From the NCBI RefSeq assembly GCF_000321225.1, contig NW_004450381.1, forward strand, positions 1,367,947-1,431,946: a DNA stretch of 64,000 nucleotides, written 5' to 3'. Below the pieces are notes generated by a model. It ran no database searches and was not told the origin of the DNA. It worked only from the letters and a program-made list of their open reading frames with translations. The translations under genes and the position numbers were made by a program. Positions 1-21,400 of the stretch are shown piece after piece. This stretch comes from Odobenus rosmarus divergens (lineage: Eukaryota; Chordata; Mammalia; Carnivora; Odobenidae). Within the stretch, counting starts at the first letter, position 1; every line of letters starts with the position of its first letter.

Positions 1-115
1 TCTGTAGTTTTTGCCCTAGCTTGCATGTCCTGAGTTGCAATTCTCTGCTCTTCCTGAATAAACTCATTTTTGCTAGTAAAATAACTTCTATTTTGAAGCT
101 CAACAATTTCCAACA
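1..115 (+). mobile_element. LTR 3' end (endogenous retrovirus, family unnamed)
   Basis: It contains an AATAAA at 58-63 and the stretch gttgcaattctctgct. It aligns with 25370-25475 across about 100 bp, including the tail taaaat(a)gct..tattttga..ttaaca. It is cut by the left edge; no retroviral genes are seen. Confidence 0.5.
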
Positions 116-232
116 AGCTCATGGTCAAGGCTGCTGCTTCTTCTGCTCTGAGGACCAGAATGTGAGTAGCAAGTACCTAGGTCATGTAAACTCTTCAATG
201 GGAAAACATGTTTTTTTTCCTGAAGATGTTTA

Positions 233-429
233 TTTTTTTTTAAAGATTTTATTTATTTATTTGAGAGAGAGAATGAGAGAGAGAGAGCACATGAGAGGAG
301 GGAGGGTTAGAGGGAGAAGCAGACTCCCTGCTGAGCAGGGAGCCCGATGCGGGACTCGATCCCGGGACTCCAGGATCATGACCTGAGCCGAAGGCAGTCG
401 CTTAACCAACTGAGCCACTCAGGCGCCCA
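233..429 (-). repeat. Can-SINE, antisense
   Basis: Poly-T head, aagattttatttattt, and gagccactcaggcgccc at the far end. Target-site duplication cctgaagatgttta at 219-232 and 430-443. Confidence 0.9.
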
Positions 430-443
430 CCTGAAGATGTTTA

Positions 444-802
444 AATGCACCTATGTTCCTTGTCAAAGATGGAAGCAGTTTAAGTGTCAAGAGGGTGAAA
501 TGCCACAGGGAAAGAGCTGGCCCTGGGAGAGGGACCGCAGAGTAGCTCCTAGTCAGGTGCTCCTGTCACTGCCCGGAGCAATGCCCTGTCTGGCTTTCTG
601 AGCTCTTTGGACCCCTTGGACAGGACTGGCTACAAATGAAAGTGAGGGGCCCCTTGATCAAAGATTATTAAGAACTTGAAGATGGCAATAGCAAAGCATT
701 AAAACAACTGTGGGGCTAGATGCAGGGGGCTGGGCAGTTGCACAGGTTGCACACCTGTGAAGCCTTGGAAGGTGTGGTGGACAGACTCTAAACTAACCCC
801 CC
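444..802. other. Intergenic, nothing recognised
   Basis: Unique-looking sequence between two SINEs. No gene, repeat or control site could be supported. Confidence 0.5.
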
Positions 803-1003
803 GTGGTGCCTGGGGGGCTCAGTCGGTTAAGCACTTGCCTTCCGCTCAGGTCATGATCCCAGGGTCCTTGGGATCGAGCCCCGCATCGGGCTCCCTGCTC
901 AGCGGGAAGCTTGTTTCTCCCTCTCCTTTTACTGTTCCCCCCTGCTTGTGCTCTCTCACCCTCTCTGTCAAATAAATAAATAAAATCTTAAGAAAAAATA
1001 AAC
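803..1003 (+). repeat. Can-SINE, sense
   Basis: Body gctcagtcggttaagcac to the tail aataaataaataaaatctt. Imperfect duplication aactaacccccc / aactgacccccc on either side. Confidence 0.9.
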
Positions 1004-1059
1004 TGACCCCCCAATGACCTTACCCAATGTCACATCTTTATATAATCCCTTCCCCTCAA

Positions 1060-1525
1060 GTGTGTCCAGGGCCCGTGACTTGCTTCTAAGCTACCGAATG
1101 TGACAAAGGTGATGCAATGTCACTTCTGAGATTATGTTTTGTTATACAAGACTCCATCTTGCTAGCAGACTGGTTCTAGAGACTCTCTCCCTTGCTGGCT
1201 TTGAAGAAGTAAGCGACCATGTTAGAAGGTCCCTGTGGCAAGGAGCTGAGAGTGGTCAGCAAGAAGCCTGGGCCCTCAGTCCTACCCAGGAAAGGAAATG
1301 AATCCAGCCAAAAACCTGAGTGAACTCGGAAGCGGATCCTTCCCCATTTGAGCCTCAGATGAGAACACTGTCCTGGCCGACACTTGGATTGCAGCCTTCC
1401 TGAGGACCCAGTGAGCCCATGCCCATACCCCTGATCCACAGAAAGTATAAGATAATAAATATGTGTTGTTTTCAGCCATTAAGTTTGTGGTAATTTGTTA
1501 TGTAGCAATAATTAATGAATAAGAT
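1060..1525 (+). mobile_element. Old MaLR-type solo LTR (MLT1-like)
   Basis: Landmarks of the mammalian apparent LTR retrotransposon family: ggtgatgcaatgtcacttc, actccatcttgct, gaagcggatccttcccca, gataataaatatgtgttgtt and aagtttgtggtaatttgtta. No internal genes. It is ancient, shared by placental mammals in general. Confidence 0.7.
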
Positions 1526-2214
1526 GGTTTTTCTGACTCTCTAAAGCTTTCAGTTGGAAGGTGCCTTGCAGGTGGTCTGGCTTGCTTTGTTCTCACTCTG
1601 TTTGCCCAGGTTCACTGGGAGACTACACTTCTAGAGTGCTCTGAGCATTGGTTGGGAGCATTCTGTCTAAATGGCCTTTATCTCTTTTTCTATAAAATAA
1701 GAAATCCATCAGTCTCTTGTGAGTTCAGATCCTAAGAAAAAGATTAATTCTGGAACATGGGCCAAATTGGGTTTTGAGCCTTCAAGACTGAGGCTGAGCC
1801 CTAGACAGGATCCTGCCCAGCTCCTCCTGGGGTGCTGCCTAGGGTCAGCAGGAAGTGGGGATCGAGTAACTTGCCACCTCTGAGTGTCTAGCTCCTTTTT
1901 CAAACTTCAACATCTGAAATCTGAAGTTCTCATCCTTCCTTAAATTTTTTTTTCAGTTGAAAATCATTATTACCAACATTTGCTTTCTTTGCAAAGAGCT
2001 TTCTTACTGTGTAGAAAATGTTATGTTCTTGCAGATGCATTTTCAGTTGGACTTATGTTAGGAAATGACACTGACACCATATGACCAGCCAGGTGGCATG
2101 CTCTGGGGGATCCCGGGGTGGTAAGGAACAGGCCCAAGGCTGAGGCTCAGCAGGTGAGTCCAGGGGTGATGAGTTGTAAGGGCCCTGTAGGGCTCTAGCC
2201 TCCTCATTGTTTTG
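1526..2214. other. Intergenic, nothing recognised
   Basis: AT-rich unique sequence with no coding signal or repeat I could name. Confidence 0.4.
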
Positions 2215-2915
2215 TCTACCTATCTATTTATTATTGAGATATAACTGACATAACACGGTGGAAGTTGAAGGTGTACAACTTGTTGATTTGATACATTTAT
2301 ATATTGTAATATGAGCTAACACTCTGTTATGTCACCTAATTATCATTTCTTTTTCATAGGGAGAATAACTAGGATCTAGTCTCTTAGCAATTTGGAAGTT
2401 ATAATACACTTGTTGTCTATATTGTTGACAACAAATGTTGTTGACTAATAACCATTATGTTGTGATAGATCTCCACAACTTATTTATCTCCAAGTTGCAA
2501 GTTTGTACTCTTACACATTTTTCCAGTCTTCCCACCTCGCAGTGCCTGGTGACCACCATTCTACTTTGCCTCTATGAGTTTGGCTTTTTTTAGATTTCAC
2601 AAATAAGTGTGATTACACCATATTTCTTTCTCTGTTTGACCTATCTCACTCAGCATAATGCCCCCAAGGTCCATTCAGGTTGTCACAAATGGCAGGATTT
2701 CCTTCTTTTTCATGGCTGAATAGTATTCCATTGTGTATACGTACCACATGTTCTTTATCCATTCTTCCTTGGCGGACGCTTAGTTATTTCCATGTTTTGG
2801 CTATTGTGAATAATGCTGCAATCAACGTGGGGGCGCAACTATCTCTTTCATATCCTGTTTCCATTTCCTTTGGATATATGCCCAGAAGTGGGATTGTTGG
2901 ATCTCTCCCCATCAT
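2215..2915 (-). mobile_element. L1 LINE 3' fragment, antisense
   Basis: Reverse complement of the L1 ORF2 end and 3' UTR. Landmarks: tattgagatataactgaca, catttctttctctgtttgac, gctgaatagtattccattgtg, ggctattgtgaataatgctgc, cccagaagtgggattg. 5'-truncated and not coding. Confidence 0.85.
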
Positions 2916-3380
2916 TTTAAAGATGGAGAAACTGAGGCCCAGAGCCAGCAAGAAACAAATTCAGGGAATGTGATGCACCGTGCTGGCAGGAGCAGGAAGA
3001 CCAAGGCTGCCAAATTACAGGAAGCATAATCTGAGCTGAGTGAGTTACCACAAAATGCTAAACATAAGCCCTGAGGCTGTGCCCACTTGCTAGCATCACG
3101 ATCTCGGGAGTGTTCTTAGGAACATGGACTCTGGAACCAGACTTTCTGGGTCCATAATCACTTCTTGCCTCAATCTCGACATCTCTAAAATGGAGATGAT
3201 AGGAAAGTCTGACAGCGACAACGTGGATGAACCTTGAAGGCACCATAGTAAGTGAAATAAGATGGTCACAAAGGACTGGGGACCCTCGGCGGGACCCTTG
3301 GAGGGGCGACCATCGCGTCACCACCCCGCCGGCTGGGCCCTGCGCTCTTGGTCCCAACCCCTCAGACGCGCCCCTGGCCG
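2916..3380. other. Upstream flank of GSTT1
   Basis: A short MIR-like or unique stretch (2910-3250) passes into GC-rich promoter flank. No exon found. Confidence 0.4.
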
Positions 3381-3534
3381 CTCCAACGATTGGACCAAAG
3401 TGCCTGGGTGACCGCAGTCCCCCAATGGGGAGCGGAGGCTGGTGGGGCGTGGCCCCAGGACCGAGTGCGTTTCTTGGCTGCGCTCCGGTTCGCGGAGTCC
3501 CTGGGGTCGCGAGTCCGGTCCTGCGGCCCCCGCC
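3381..3534 (+). promoter_or_regulatory. GSTT1: GSTT1 proximal promoter and 5' UTR
   Basis: This is GC-rich sequence immediately 5' of the start codon. An inverted CCAAT box joined to CAAAG (gattggaccaaag, 3388-3400) lies 147 bp before the ATG, and a GC/KLF-like box (ggggcgtggccc) lies near 3444. The same gattgg..ccaaag block sits 167 bp before the GSTT3 ATG, so it is probably functional or was copied with the gene. No clear TATA box is seen. Confidence 0.55.
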
Positions 3535-13129
<9,595 letters not shown>

Positions 13130-13373
13130 GCCGGGAAGCCCAGTCCCTGCGCTTGACCGTGGCAGTTCACAAAGCACCTTCATTTCCACTGTCCCATGGG
13201 AGGCAGGCTCAGAGGGCAGTAGTGATTTGCCTGATCAGTCCCACTGCACCTGTGCTCCCCAGGTCAGGTCCCTACACCCGAACCATCTTGCACAGCTGCC
13301 TAAAAGCCACAATGAGAACGGAATAGCCTGATCTTATCTCCTTTAATCACTGCATCTTGTTTTCAGTTTGGGA

Positions 13374-13379
13374 AATAAA
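13374..13379 (+). terminator. GSTT1: GSTT1 polyadenylation signal AATAAA
   Basis: A canonical AATAAA lies about 245 nt after the GSTT1 stop. A GT-rich stretch (ggaggtgtgatttatt) follows at about 13414, which fits a 3' end near 13395. Confidence 0.7.
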
Positions 13380-13399
13380 CCTGGGCTAAGCCTGAGCCT

Positions 13400-13860
13400 A
13401 CGCTTCTAACTCGGAGGTGTGATTTATTTGACCTTCTGTCTTGGCCCTGGTCTTGGTCTCTACCCGAAAGACAACCCCCTTCTGAGGCCCTATGGGTCAG
13501 CTTCCCCATGATGGTTGCCAAGAGTGAAATTAACAAATGCCCTCTACTCTTCTAATTCTTGGAGAAAGTGATGTATCAGACACCATAAGAATCAGCAGGC
13601 ATCCCATATATGGTGACTATAGGCATGGTGATCAATCAGTTGGCTGGGCCAACCTCCTAGGACATGGCCCTTTGGCATCAAGTTCCGTAGCTCATGAGTC
13701 CTGCCTCTGTTCTGCTGAATTGATCAGGTGGGGCAAATCTAAACAGCAGCTCTCCTGGTCAGGAATCAGTCATGCAGGGCCTTAAAGGCCATGCCTATGA
13801 TCTATAAACCCTAAATAGGCATAGTGTGCTCAGATTGCATTTCTTTCTTTCTTTATATTT
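13400..13860. other. Between GSTT1 3' end and SINEs
   Basis: Unique sequence; no gene or repeat recognised. Confidence 0.4.
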
Positions 13861-13865
13861 TATTT

Positions 13866-14056
13866 TATTTTTTTTAAGATTTTATTTATTTGTTTGACAG
13901 AGTGAGAGAGCACAAGCAGGGGGAGCAGTAGAAGGAGAGGGAGAAGCAGGCTCCCCGCTGAGCAAGGAGCCCGATGCGGGGCTCAATCCCAGGACCCTGG
14001 GATCATGACCTGAGCCGAAGGCAGACGTTTAACCATCTGAGCCACCCAGGCGCCCC
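13866..14056 (-). repeat. Can-SINE, antisense
   Basis: tttaagattttatttatttg to gagccacccaggcgcccc. Confidence 0.9.
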
Positions 14057-14161
14057 TTTTAAATTTTATTTTAAGTAAGCTCCAGACCCACTGTGGGGCT
14101 TGAACTCATGACCCTGAGATTAAGGGTTGCTTGCTCTAGTGACTGAGCCAGCCAGACACCC
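14057..14161 (-). repeat. Short SINE of tRNA type, antisense, directly abutting the previous one
   Basis: ttttaagtaagctccagaccc, gtggggcttgaactcatgac, gactgagccagccagacacccc. This is the shorter form lacking the CT-rich part. Confidence 0.8.
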
Positions 14162-15124
14162 CACCACACTGTATTTTAAAATAATATTCTGCCTCCCCAG
14201 GGGGGTGAGAGGGCTTGCACTTGAGGGTGGCCAAAGAGGAAGCAGGGAAATTGGATATTATAGTGATCCTGCCAAAGTGATTTGTGCAGGAGGGCAGGGC
14301 AATGAAGGGGTTGGAGAAGACGGCCCCTCCCAGCCTGGATAGGGCTCCAGCACTAGCACAGGAAGGCAGTCTCCTGGGGGGATAGGTCTTATTTAAATCT
14401 TACTTAAATTTTCCAATAACATCCTCTTGCCAAGGGGTTTTCTGTGAATCTTCGCTTTGGGGGCTGGGTTTTCTTACCCCAAGAGCCTCTCTTAGGGAAT
14501 GGGGGTTCATAGCCACTGACCTCAGGGGCCAGATGGTGTCAAGTTGGAGGGACTTGGCTCTGCAAAGGAAGTGAGGAAGTTTCAGGCCCCCCTGCAAACC
14601 TCTGGATGGGCCCCACTGTCTTCCGCCTTTTGCTAGAAGGATTAGCTGGGTTGTAATGAATATGACCCCAGGGATTAGGGAGGGGTGGCTCATTCTTTAC
14701 CTGGAGTTTGGGCCAGGGCTCTGTAAGGAGCTGGGGTCCAGAAACCTCCGCAGCCTCCATCCTGGGCACTGGGCCCAGGGGAGGCTACTGTACCTCCGTT
14801 CTCTGCCTCCCTTTGTGTTCCTGGGGACTTAGAAGCCCCTTCTCTCTCAGTCCCCTCCTTGAGTCTGGGGAGGTAGCTTGGGCCAACTGAAGGCAGCTGA
14901 GCCCTTTCGATCCTAAATTCACTGAGGGTCTGTGCTGGACCCGTCCTTGGCGTCCCGTTCCCATTTCCATCCTCCACTGCACCATTTGACAAAGGTAAAC
15001 ACTGAGGTCCGGGAAAGGGGTGTGACCTGGCAACGAAATCTCAGGTCAGAGGCCAAGTCTGCCAGCGCCCTCTCCAAGAGAACTGCAGCCCCGATTCCAG
15101 GGAAGGGAGGGAGGAAGAGCTGGG
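14162..15124. other. GSTT1-GSTT3 spacer
   Basis: Unique sequence of moderate GC content leading into the GSTT3 promoter. No exon recognised. Confidence 0.45.
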
Positions 15125-15299
15125 GCGCCGCTGATTGGCCCAAAGTTCTCTAGAGCCATCCAGTGGGCGGGGAGGGTGTGGCGGGGCTCAGACGCCCCCC
15201 CTCCACCCCAACCCCTCTCCCCCGGAGGGTGGCCTGGCCGTTTCTGTTCCCGGTCTTATACCCTGGGCGCGACCCCGGGGGTGGTCCGCTGCTTCCGCC
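15125..15299 (+). promoter_or_regulatory. GSTT3: GSTT3 proximal promoter and 5' UTR
   Basis: An inverted CCAAT joined to CCAAAGTTC (gattggcccaaag, 15133-15145) is followed by GC-rich boxes (ggcggggagg and ggcggggctc, about 15167-15189). The CAAAGTTC core resembles an HNF4-type site, which would suit liver expression; that is inference. Similar spacing to the GSTT1 start supports a shared ancestral promoter. Confidence 0.5.
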
Positions 15300-15411
15300 A
15301 TGGGCCTAGAGCTCTACCTGGACCTGCTGTCCCAGCCCTCCCGCGCCGTCTACATCTTTGCCAAGAAGAACGGCATCCCCTTCGAGCTGCGCTCGGTGGA
15401 GCTGCTCAAAG
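15300..15411 (+). CDS. GSTT3: GSTT3 exon 1 (residues 1-37 plus 1 nt)
   Basis: Donor CTCAAAG|gtgggc, phase 1. Contains Ser11. Amino-acid differences from GSTT1 exon 1 include C14S, R25G, P33S and D35E. Confidence 0.93.
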
Positions 15412-18400
15412 GTGGGCCTGGCAGGGAGGCAGGCCCTGCGGTCGGGGGCGCCTGTGTGCTGACGGACCCCCGCCCGCCGGCGCGGCAGACCGACTGGAGG
15501 TGACACCCTCCAGTACGGAAACTGTGTAATCGGTTATCGGTTGTGTCATTTTCAAGAGCCCCGATCTTTGCCTAGTGAATACGAAACGTTTTTCAAAATA
15601 CAGGTTGAGGGGCACCTGGGAGGCTCAGTCTTAAGCATCTGCCTTTGGCTCGGGTCGTGAACAGGGGTCGTGGGATCGAGCCCCGCGTTGGGCCCCCTGC
15701 TCCGCGGTAAGCCTGCTTCTCCCTCTCCCACGCCCCCTGTTTGTGTTCCCTCTCTCGCTGTCTCTCTCTGTCAAACAAATAAAATCTTTAAAAAGAAATA
15801 CAGGTTGAGAGGGAGCAGAGCCGAGAGAGGGAGCAGTGGGGGGCGTGGGGTGGGGGGCGGGAAGGGGGGTGTGGGGAAGTGGAGTGAGTGCCCCAATACC
15901 TCCCCCCCCCCCTCCCCCGGCCCGGCCCCGGGCTTGGAGAAAACAATGAAACTGCCTCCTCATTTCTGAATTGGAGTAGCCTGCATCTCTTGAATGTCTG
16001 CAGCTGCCTGCAGAAGAAGGCGGTTCCACCTCGAAATGGTCTCTTTACTTCTACCTAGGCCTGCCTACCTCCCCTCCACATTTACAGGATCCAGTGGAGG
16101 GGCAGGGCTGTAATTGGACCGCAGGACAGCTGGACAGCAGGCCTACCCTTGGGCAGGCCAGGGGGGAGATCTCTTCTTGTCTGAGCCTGCCCACCTTCTG
16201 TCTTTGGTGCCCCCAGCTTGGGCCACCAAGTACTATGCTGCCACCTTGCTCCAACTTTCCAGCCCTTCTTGGGTTGGGGGCTGGGCACAGAGGCATTTTC
16301 TGGAGGGAGAATGGGTAGGGCTGATTCTCTTCACCCAGGAGAAGGGCAAAGAGAACCACAGGTGGGCCTACGGCCAGGCTGGAGCCTGGTTCCACAGAGG
16401 CCGTCTGACTCCGCACACAGTAAATTGTACCCTCCAGCACTGGCCCAACTCAAGGAATGCAGAAGTGAACAGACCTGCGAACCCCCATTGGGGAAGGAGT
16501 TTTGAGAGTTTGGCACGGGACAGAAAGAAGAGCTGAGCTGCTGGAGCCTGGGTGACTGAAGAGGGCGGGAGCTCCTGGAGAGAATGAGGCTGGACTGAGG
16601 GCTGGGGGCAGGTGTGGTGTGGACAGGGCACCCGGCCAGCTTAGGAAGATGGATGGCAGGGGCAAGCCTAGAGCCCAAGGAGGAGACTGGAGTGTCTGAC
16701 ACATGGATGAATTGGCTGGGGCTGGGGGTGGGGCGTGACTTGCAGCTTCAGGGACTCACCCTCCCTTCATGGCCAAGCTGAGATGCTGCTTGGCCCGGGT
16801 TCCCAGTGGGGCTGGACGCAGGAAGGGTCGGCCTCTGGTGGTGTCAGGGTCCGTGATCTGGTGGCCAGTAGAGTGGTCTCTTTCCTGTTGCCCACCTGGA
16901 TAGGGGCCTCAGAAAGTTGGGGCCTGGATGTTGGGGTGGCGGTGGGGAGAGGCCTCGGCGGGGGTGGGGGGGCTCAGAGTTCTCCTCACCAGCCTCACTG
17001 CTCTCTCCCACAGGCCAGCAGCACAGCGATGCTTTTGCCCAGGTGAATCCCCTGAAGAAGGTGCCAGCCTTGAAGGACGGGGACTTCACTTTGGCCGAGA
17101 GGTATCAGGTCCCCAGGCTGCTACCCAGGCCTTGTGAGACCAGTCAGTCATCCATGTATCTACTGCTGATGGCTTGGATCACGGCTTGCGTGCCCTGAGC
17201 ACCTGTGGGAGCCCCAGCAGGCAGAGGAGCCTGGGGCTGGGAGGAGCTATTGAAGTCATGGCATCCCCCCCTCCAGCCCCTCCCGCCCCTCCAGCCCATA
17301 GTATAAAGGAGGAAACTGAAGCCCAGAGAGAAGGGGCTTGCCCAAGGTCACAGGGCCCAGCCTCTTTCCAGGCCTCCTCTCTGCCAACCCAGCCCCCAGA
17401 TGGAAGGAGAGCAGAGAGCTAAATTTTGAGGAGTAGCTGTACCCTACCACTTCTAGAAATTTTGGGGGCAAGTACTATTGCCCTGGGAGTCAAGAGAGCA
17501 CCCAGAGAGCTTCAGTGGCTATTTGCTGAGCACCCACCAGGGCCAAGAACCATCTAGGCTGTGGTGCCAAAGCAATGAACAATTCTAAGCCCTTGGCCTC
17601 CTGGAGCTCATATTCTAGAAGGGAGGACTGCTAATCTCTGTAAGGTGTAACCCATGGAGAAAATAAATAGGCTAAGAGTGGGGGGCTGTGCAATTTTGAG
17701 TAGGATGTCGAGTGAAGGGCCCCTTGAGGAGGAGGCATCTGTGCAGAGACCTACAGGAACAGAGGAGCAAGGTATTTGGGAAGGGTGTTCTGGCTGGAGG
17801 GAACAGCAAAGCCAAAGGCTATGAAGTGGGACAATGCCTGGGGGACAGGTTGAAGAGGCAAGACATCCAGCATGGCTGGGGTGAGGGAGGGGCAGTAAGC
17901 AGGGGATGAGGTCGGAGGGGAGCATGTGGGGCCAGGAAGACTTTGGCTTTTACTGTAGGTAAGATGGGGCCATTGTAGGAGTTTAAGCAGAGGAGAGCTG
18001 AGATCCAACTTAGGTTTTAAAAGATCCCTCTGGCTGGGGTGAGAAGGCACTATGCTAATCCAGGAGAGAGGTGCTGGGACCCCAGATCAAGGTGGTGGTA
18101 CAGGGGGACGTAGTGGTCAGTTCTGACTGCCCTTGAAGGTCAAGCCCAAGAGTGTGCTGAAGAGATGGAGGTAGGTGGGAGAGATGAGAACCCAGGCCAG
18201 CCTCCAGGTTGGTGACTGAATAGTGATATCCTTTACTGAGGCCACATAGTACCTCTGCGGTAGAGCCAGATTCACGTTCCATTTGGCTTCAGAACCTCTG
18301 GTCGTTGGACAGTCCAACATCCATGCAGGCATGGTGCTCCGGCCAGACGTGGTGGAGGGAGAGGGGAGGGGAGGAGGTCAGAGAGGGCTTCCTGGGGGAG

Positions 18401-21400
18401 GAGGCTGGAGGCTTTGGGCGGGTAGAGAGGAGAGTAGGACAGGGTGGGAAGCAGTGACCCATCACCTGGGAGGCTTTGTCCCAGCCCCAGGGAGTGTGAG
18501 GGGACAGCTGGCCTTGCTCCTGTCGTGACCATGCACGGGATATGGTGGGGAGTGTTGAGTTGCTGTTGTCTTTCAGGAACCATGTTGGGCCCCCCTTCCT
18601 CCCGGAAGCTTTCTCTGAGTACCCCATCACCCTCCTTCTGAAATCCCAAGACGTTTTGTTTTTCACTCGGTGCCCTTAGTTCAGATGATAGGATGACCCA
18701 GTGTAGAGCTGTGCGACCCTAGGCAGTCACCTAACCTCTCTGAGCCTCACATTCCTACTCTGCATCATGGTGCAGAGATAGTGTAATGCTCCACCATAGG
18801 AGTTGGGGAAATGTGAGTAGTGGGGGCCAGCCTCCACCTGGGGCCTAGCCCCTGTGGAGTGGCCGGAAAGTGACTAGTACATGTTCCTCACCCCCTCCGT
18901 GTCCCCCAGTGTGGCCATCCTGTTGTATCTGAGTCGCAAGTATGAGGTCCCCGACCACTGGTACCCCCAGGACCTGCAGGCCCGTGCCCGTGTGGACGAG
19001 TACCTAGCCTGGCAGCACACAGCCCTGCGGAGTAGCTGCACTCGAGCCATGTGGCAGAAGGTGAGCTATGGCAGGACGGGGACCCTTCGAGGATGCTCGA
19101 GGGACAGTGCTTCCGGTTTAAAAAATTCTGTTCAGGCACCTGGGTGGCTCATCCGGTTAAGCGTCTGCCTTCGGCTCAGGTCCTGATCCCGGGGTCCTGG
19201 GATTGAGCCCCATGTCGGGCTCCCTGCTCCGCGGGGAGTCTGCTTCTCTCTCTGCCTCTGCCTGCCACTCCCCCTGCTTGTGCTCTCTCACTCTCTCGCT
19301 CACTTTCTCGATCTCAAATAAACAAATAAAATCTTGAAAAAAAAAAATTCTGCTCAGACCTGAGGCCTTAGAACACCAAATTCTAGAATGCCAGAGACTC
19401 TAGTCCAGCCAACTTGTTTCCCAGAGGGGAAGCCCGGGCAGAGCCAGGGAGTGACTTCCCCCAATGTGCCCTGATTCCTGAGCTGCTGGGAATCAGAAAA
19501 ATCTCAAACTAGGAAGAAATGAGGCATCATTTCAATAAAGTTGATCTGATTTCTGGGTATTCAAGGATTTCTAAGCCTAAAAACACTGAAAGACTTAAAG
19601 AAAAGCCTAATAGATTTTACACATACAATGACATTTTGTGTAAGGAGGAAAGGATTAAACTTAAAACAAGCAAAAAACTGGCAAAGATTTGTTAGAAGTA
19701 AATTTTGCGCGCCTGGGTGGCTCAGTTAGTTAAGCATCAGACTCTTGATTTCAGCTTAGGTCATGATCTCAGGGTCTTGGGATCAAGCCCTGGGTCAGGC
19801 TTTGCACTGAGCATGGAGTCTGCTTCTCCCTCTCCCTCTCCTCCTCCCCCTGCTTTTGCTCTCTCTAAAATAAATGAATAAAATCTTAAAAAAAAAAAAG
19901 AAAGGGGTACCTGGGTGGCTCAGTCAGTTAAGCATCTGCCTTTGGCTCAGGTCATGATCTCAGGGTCCTGGGATCGAGCCCTGCACTGGGCTCTCTACTT
20001 AGCGGGGAGTCTCCTTCTCCCTCTTCCCATCCCTCTGTGCGCTCTCTCTCTCAAATAAATAAATAAAATATTTTTTTTAAAAAAAGAATAACATTTTTTT
20101 TAAAGATTCATTTATTTGAGAGAGAGAGAGAGAGCACGCATGAGCATGCACACGCACCCACCCATGAACTGGGTGCAGGGAGGGGCAGTGGGAGAGAATC
20201 TCATGTAGACTCCCTACTGAGCGTGGAGCCTGACCGACTGGCCTCCATCTCACCACCCTAAGATCATGACCTGAGCCCAAATCAAGAGTTGGATGCTTAA
20301 CTGAGCCATCCAGCTGCCCCTGAAAGAAGTAACATTCTTAGTATTTAAGATGCTCTCAGAAAGCCCTCAAACAAAGGCACAGGAGAAAAATGGGCATAGG
20401 AAACCAGTGGAGATTTACTTGAAGAACAGAGAGAAATGGTCATTAAGTGGATGAAAATACATTTAACCTAAGTAAGAATCAAGTGAATGCACACTAAAAC
20501 AGCACACCCATACCATTTTTACCCATCAAATGTACGGATGTTTTTGAGATGGGTGCTCTGAATGGTTATTTGTAAGGTACTTACAAATGGCTTGGCACAC
20601 AGTGGGTGCCCTGTTCATGGGAGGGAGCATGAGAAGGGTATGCTCATACTCTGCTGCAGATAGAGTACCACTGTTCTGAAGGGCCCTTGAGCAAAGTGCA
20701 GGTTTCTGTAACCTTAGAAGTGTCTTCCTCGAGCCTCTTGGGGCTAGAAGAGGAACCCCTTCAAGCTGGTAGGAGCAGGAGCCTGGTGGGTTTGAAGGCA
20801 GAATGGAGAGAAGTCAAACAGAGTGAGTATAGACCTTAGGTACTCAAATTGTGGTCCAGGGACCAGGAGCATCAGACCACCTGGGAACTTAGACATGCAG
20901 AGTCTTGGGGCACCTGAATGGCTCAGTCGTTAAGCGTCTGCCTTCGGCTTGGGTCGTGATCCCAGGGTCCTGGGATCAAGCCCTGCATCGGGCTCCCTGC
21001 TCCGCGGGAAGCCTGCTTCTCCCTCTCCCACTCCCCCTGCTTGTGTTCCCTCTCTCGCTCTGTCTCTCTCTCTCAAATAAATAAAATCTTAAAAAAAAAA
21101 AAAAGAAAGAAATGCAGAGTCTCAGGCACCACCCGGGCATTCAGATTAGGAGGAATGTGCACTTTAACCAGATCCCAGAGGGATTCACATGCATCATCCC
21201 ATTTGAGAAGCCTGGGGTGGAGGAGGAGGTGGGGAGTGGGGAGAGGGTGACCGCTGCACTGAGGAGGGGCCTTGTGTTGAGGCCTTCATGGTGAGGGTAG
21301 TGGAGAGCCATGGAAGGCTTTATGCAGGGGGTGTTATGGGCAGACTGGGATTCCAGAAGTTCCCCCCACTGGCTGCCTTGCATGAGGACCTAGGGAGAGT

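Noticed and set aside
803..860. tRNA gene-like boxes in the SINEs
   Set aside because: Can-SINE heads derive from tRNA-Lys, so A/B-box-like words recur in every copy. None folds as an intact tRNA by eye.
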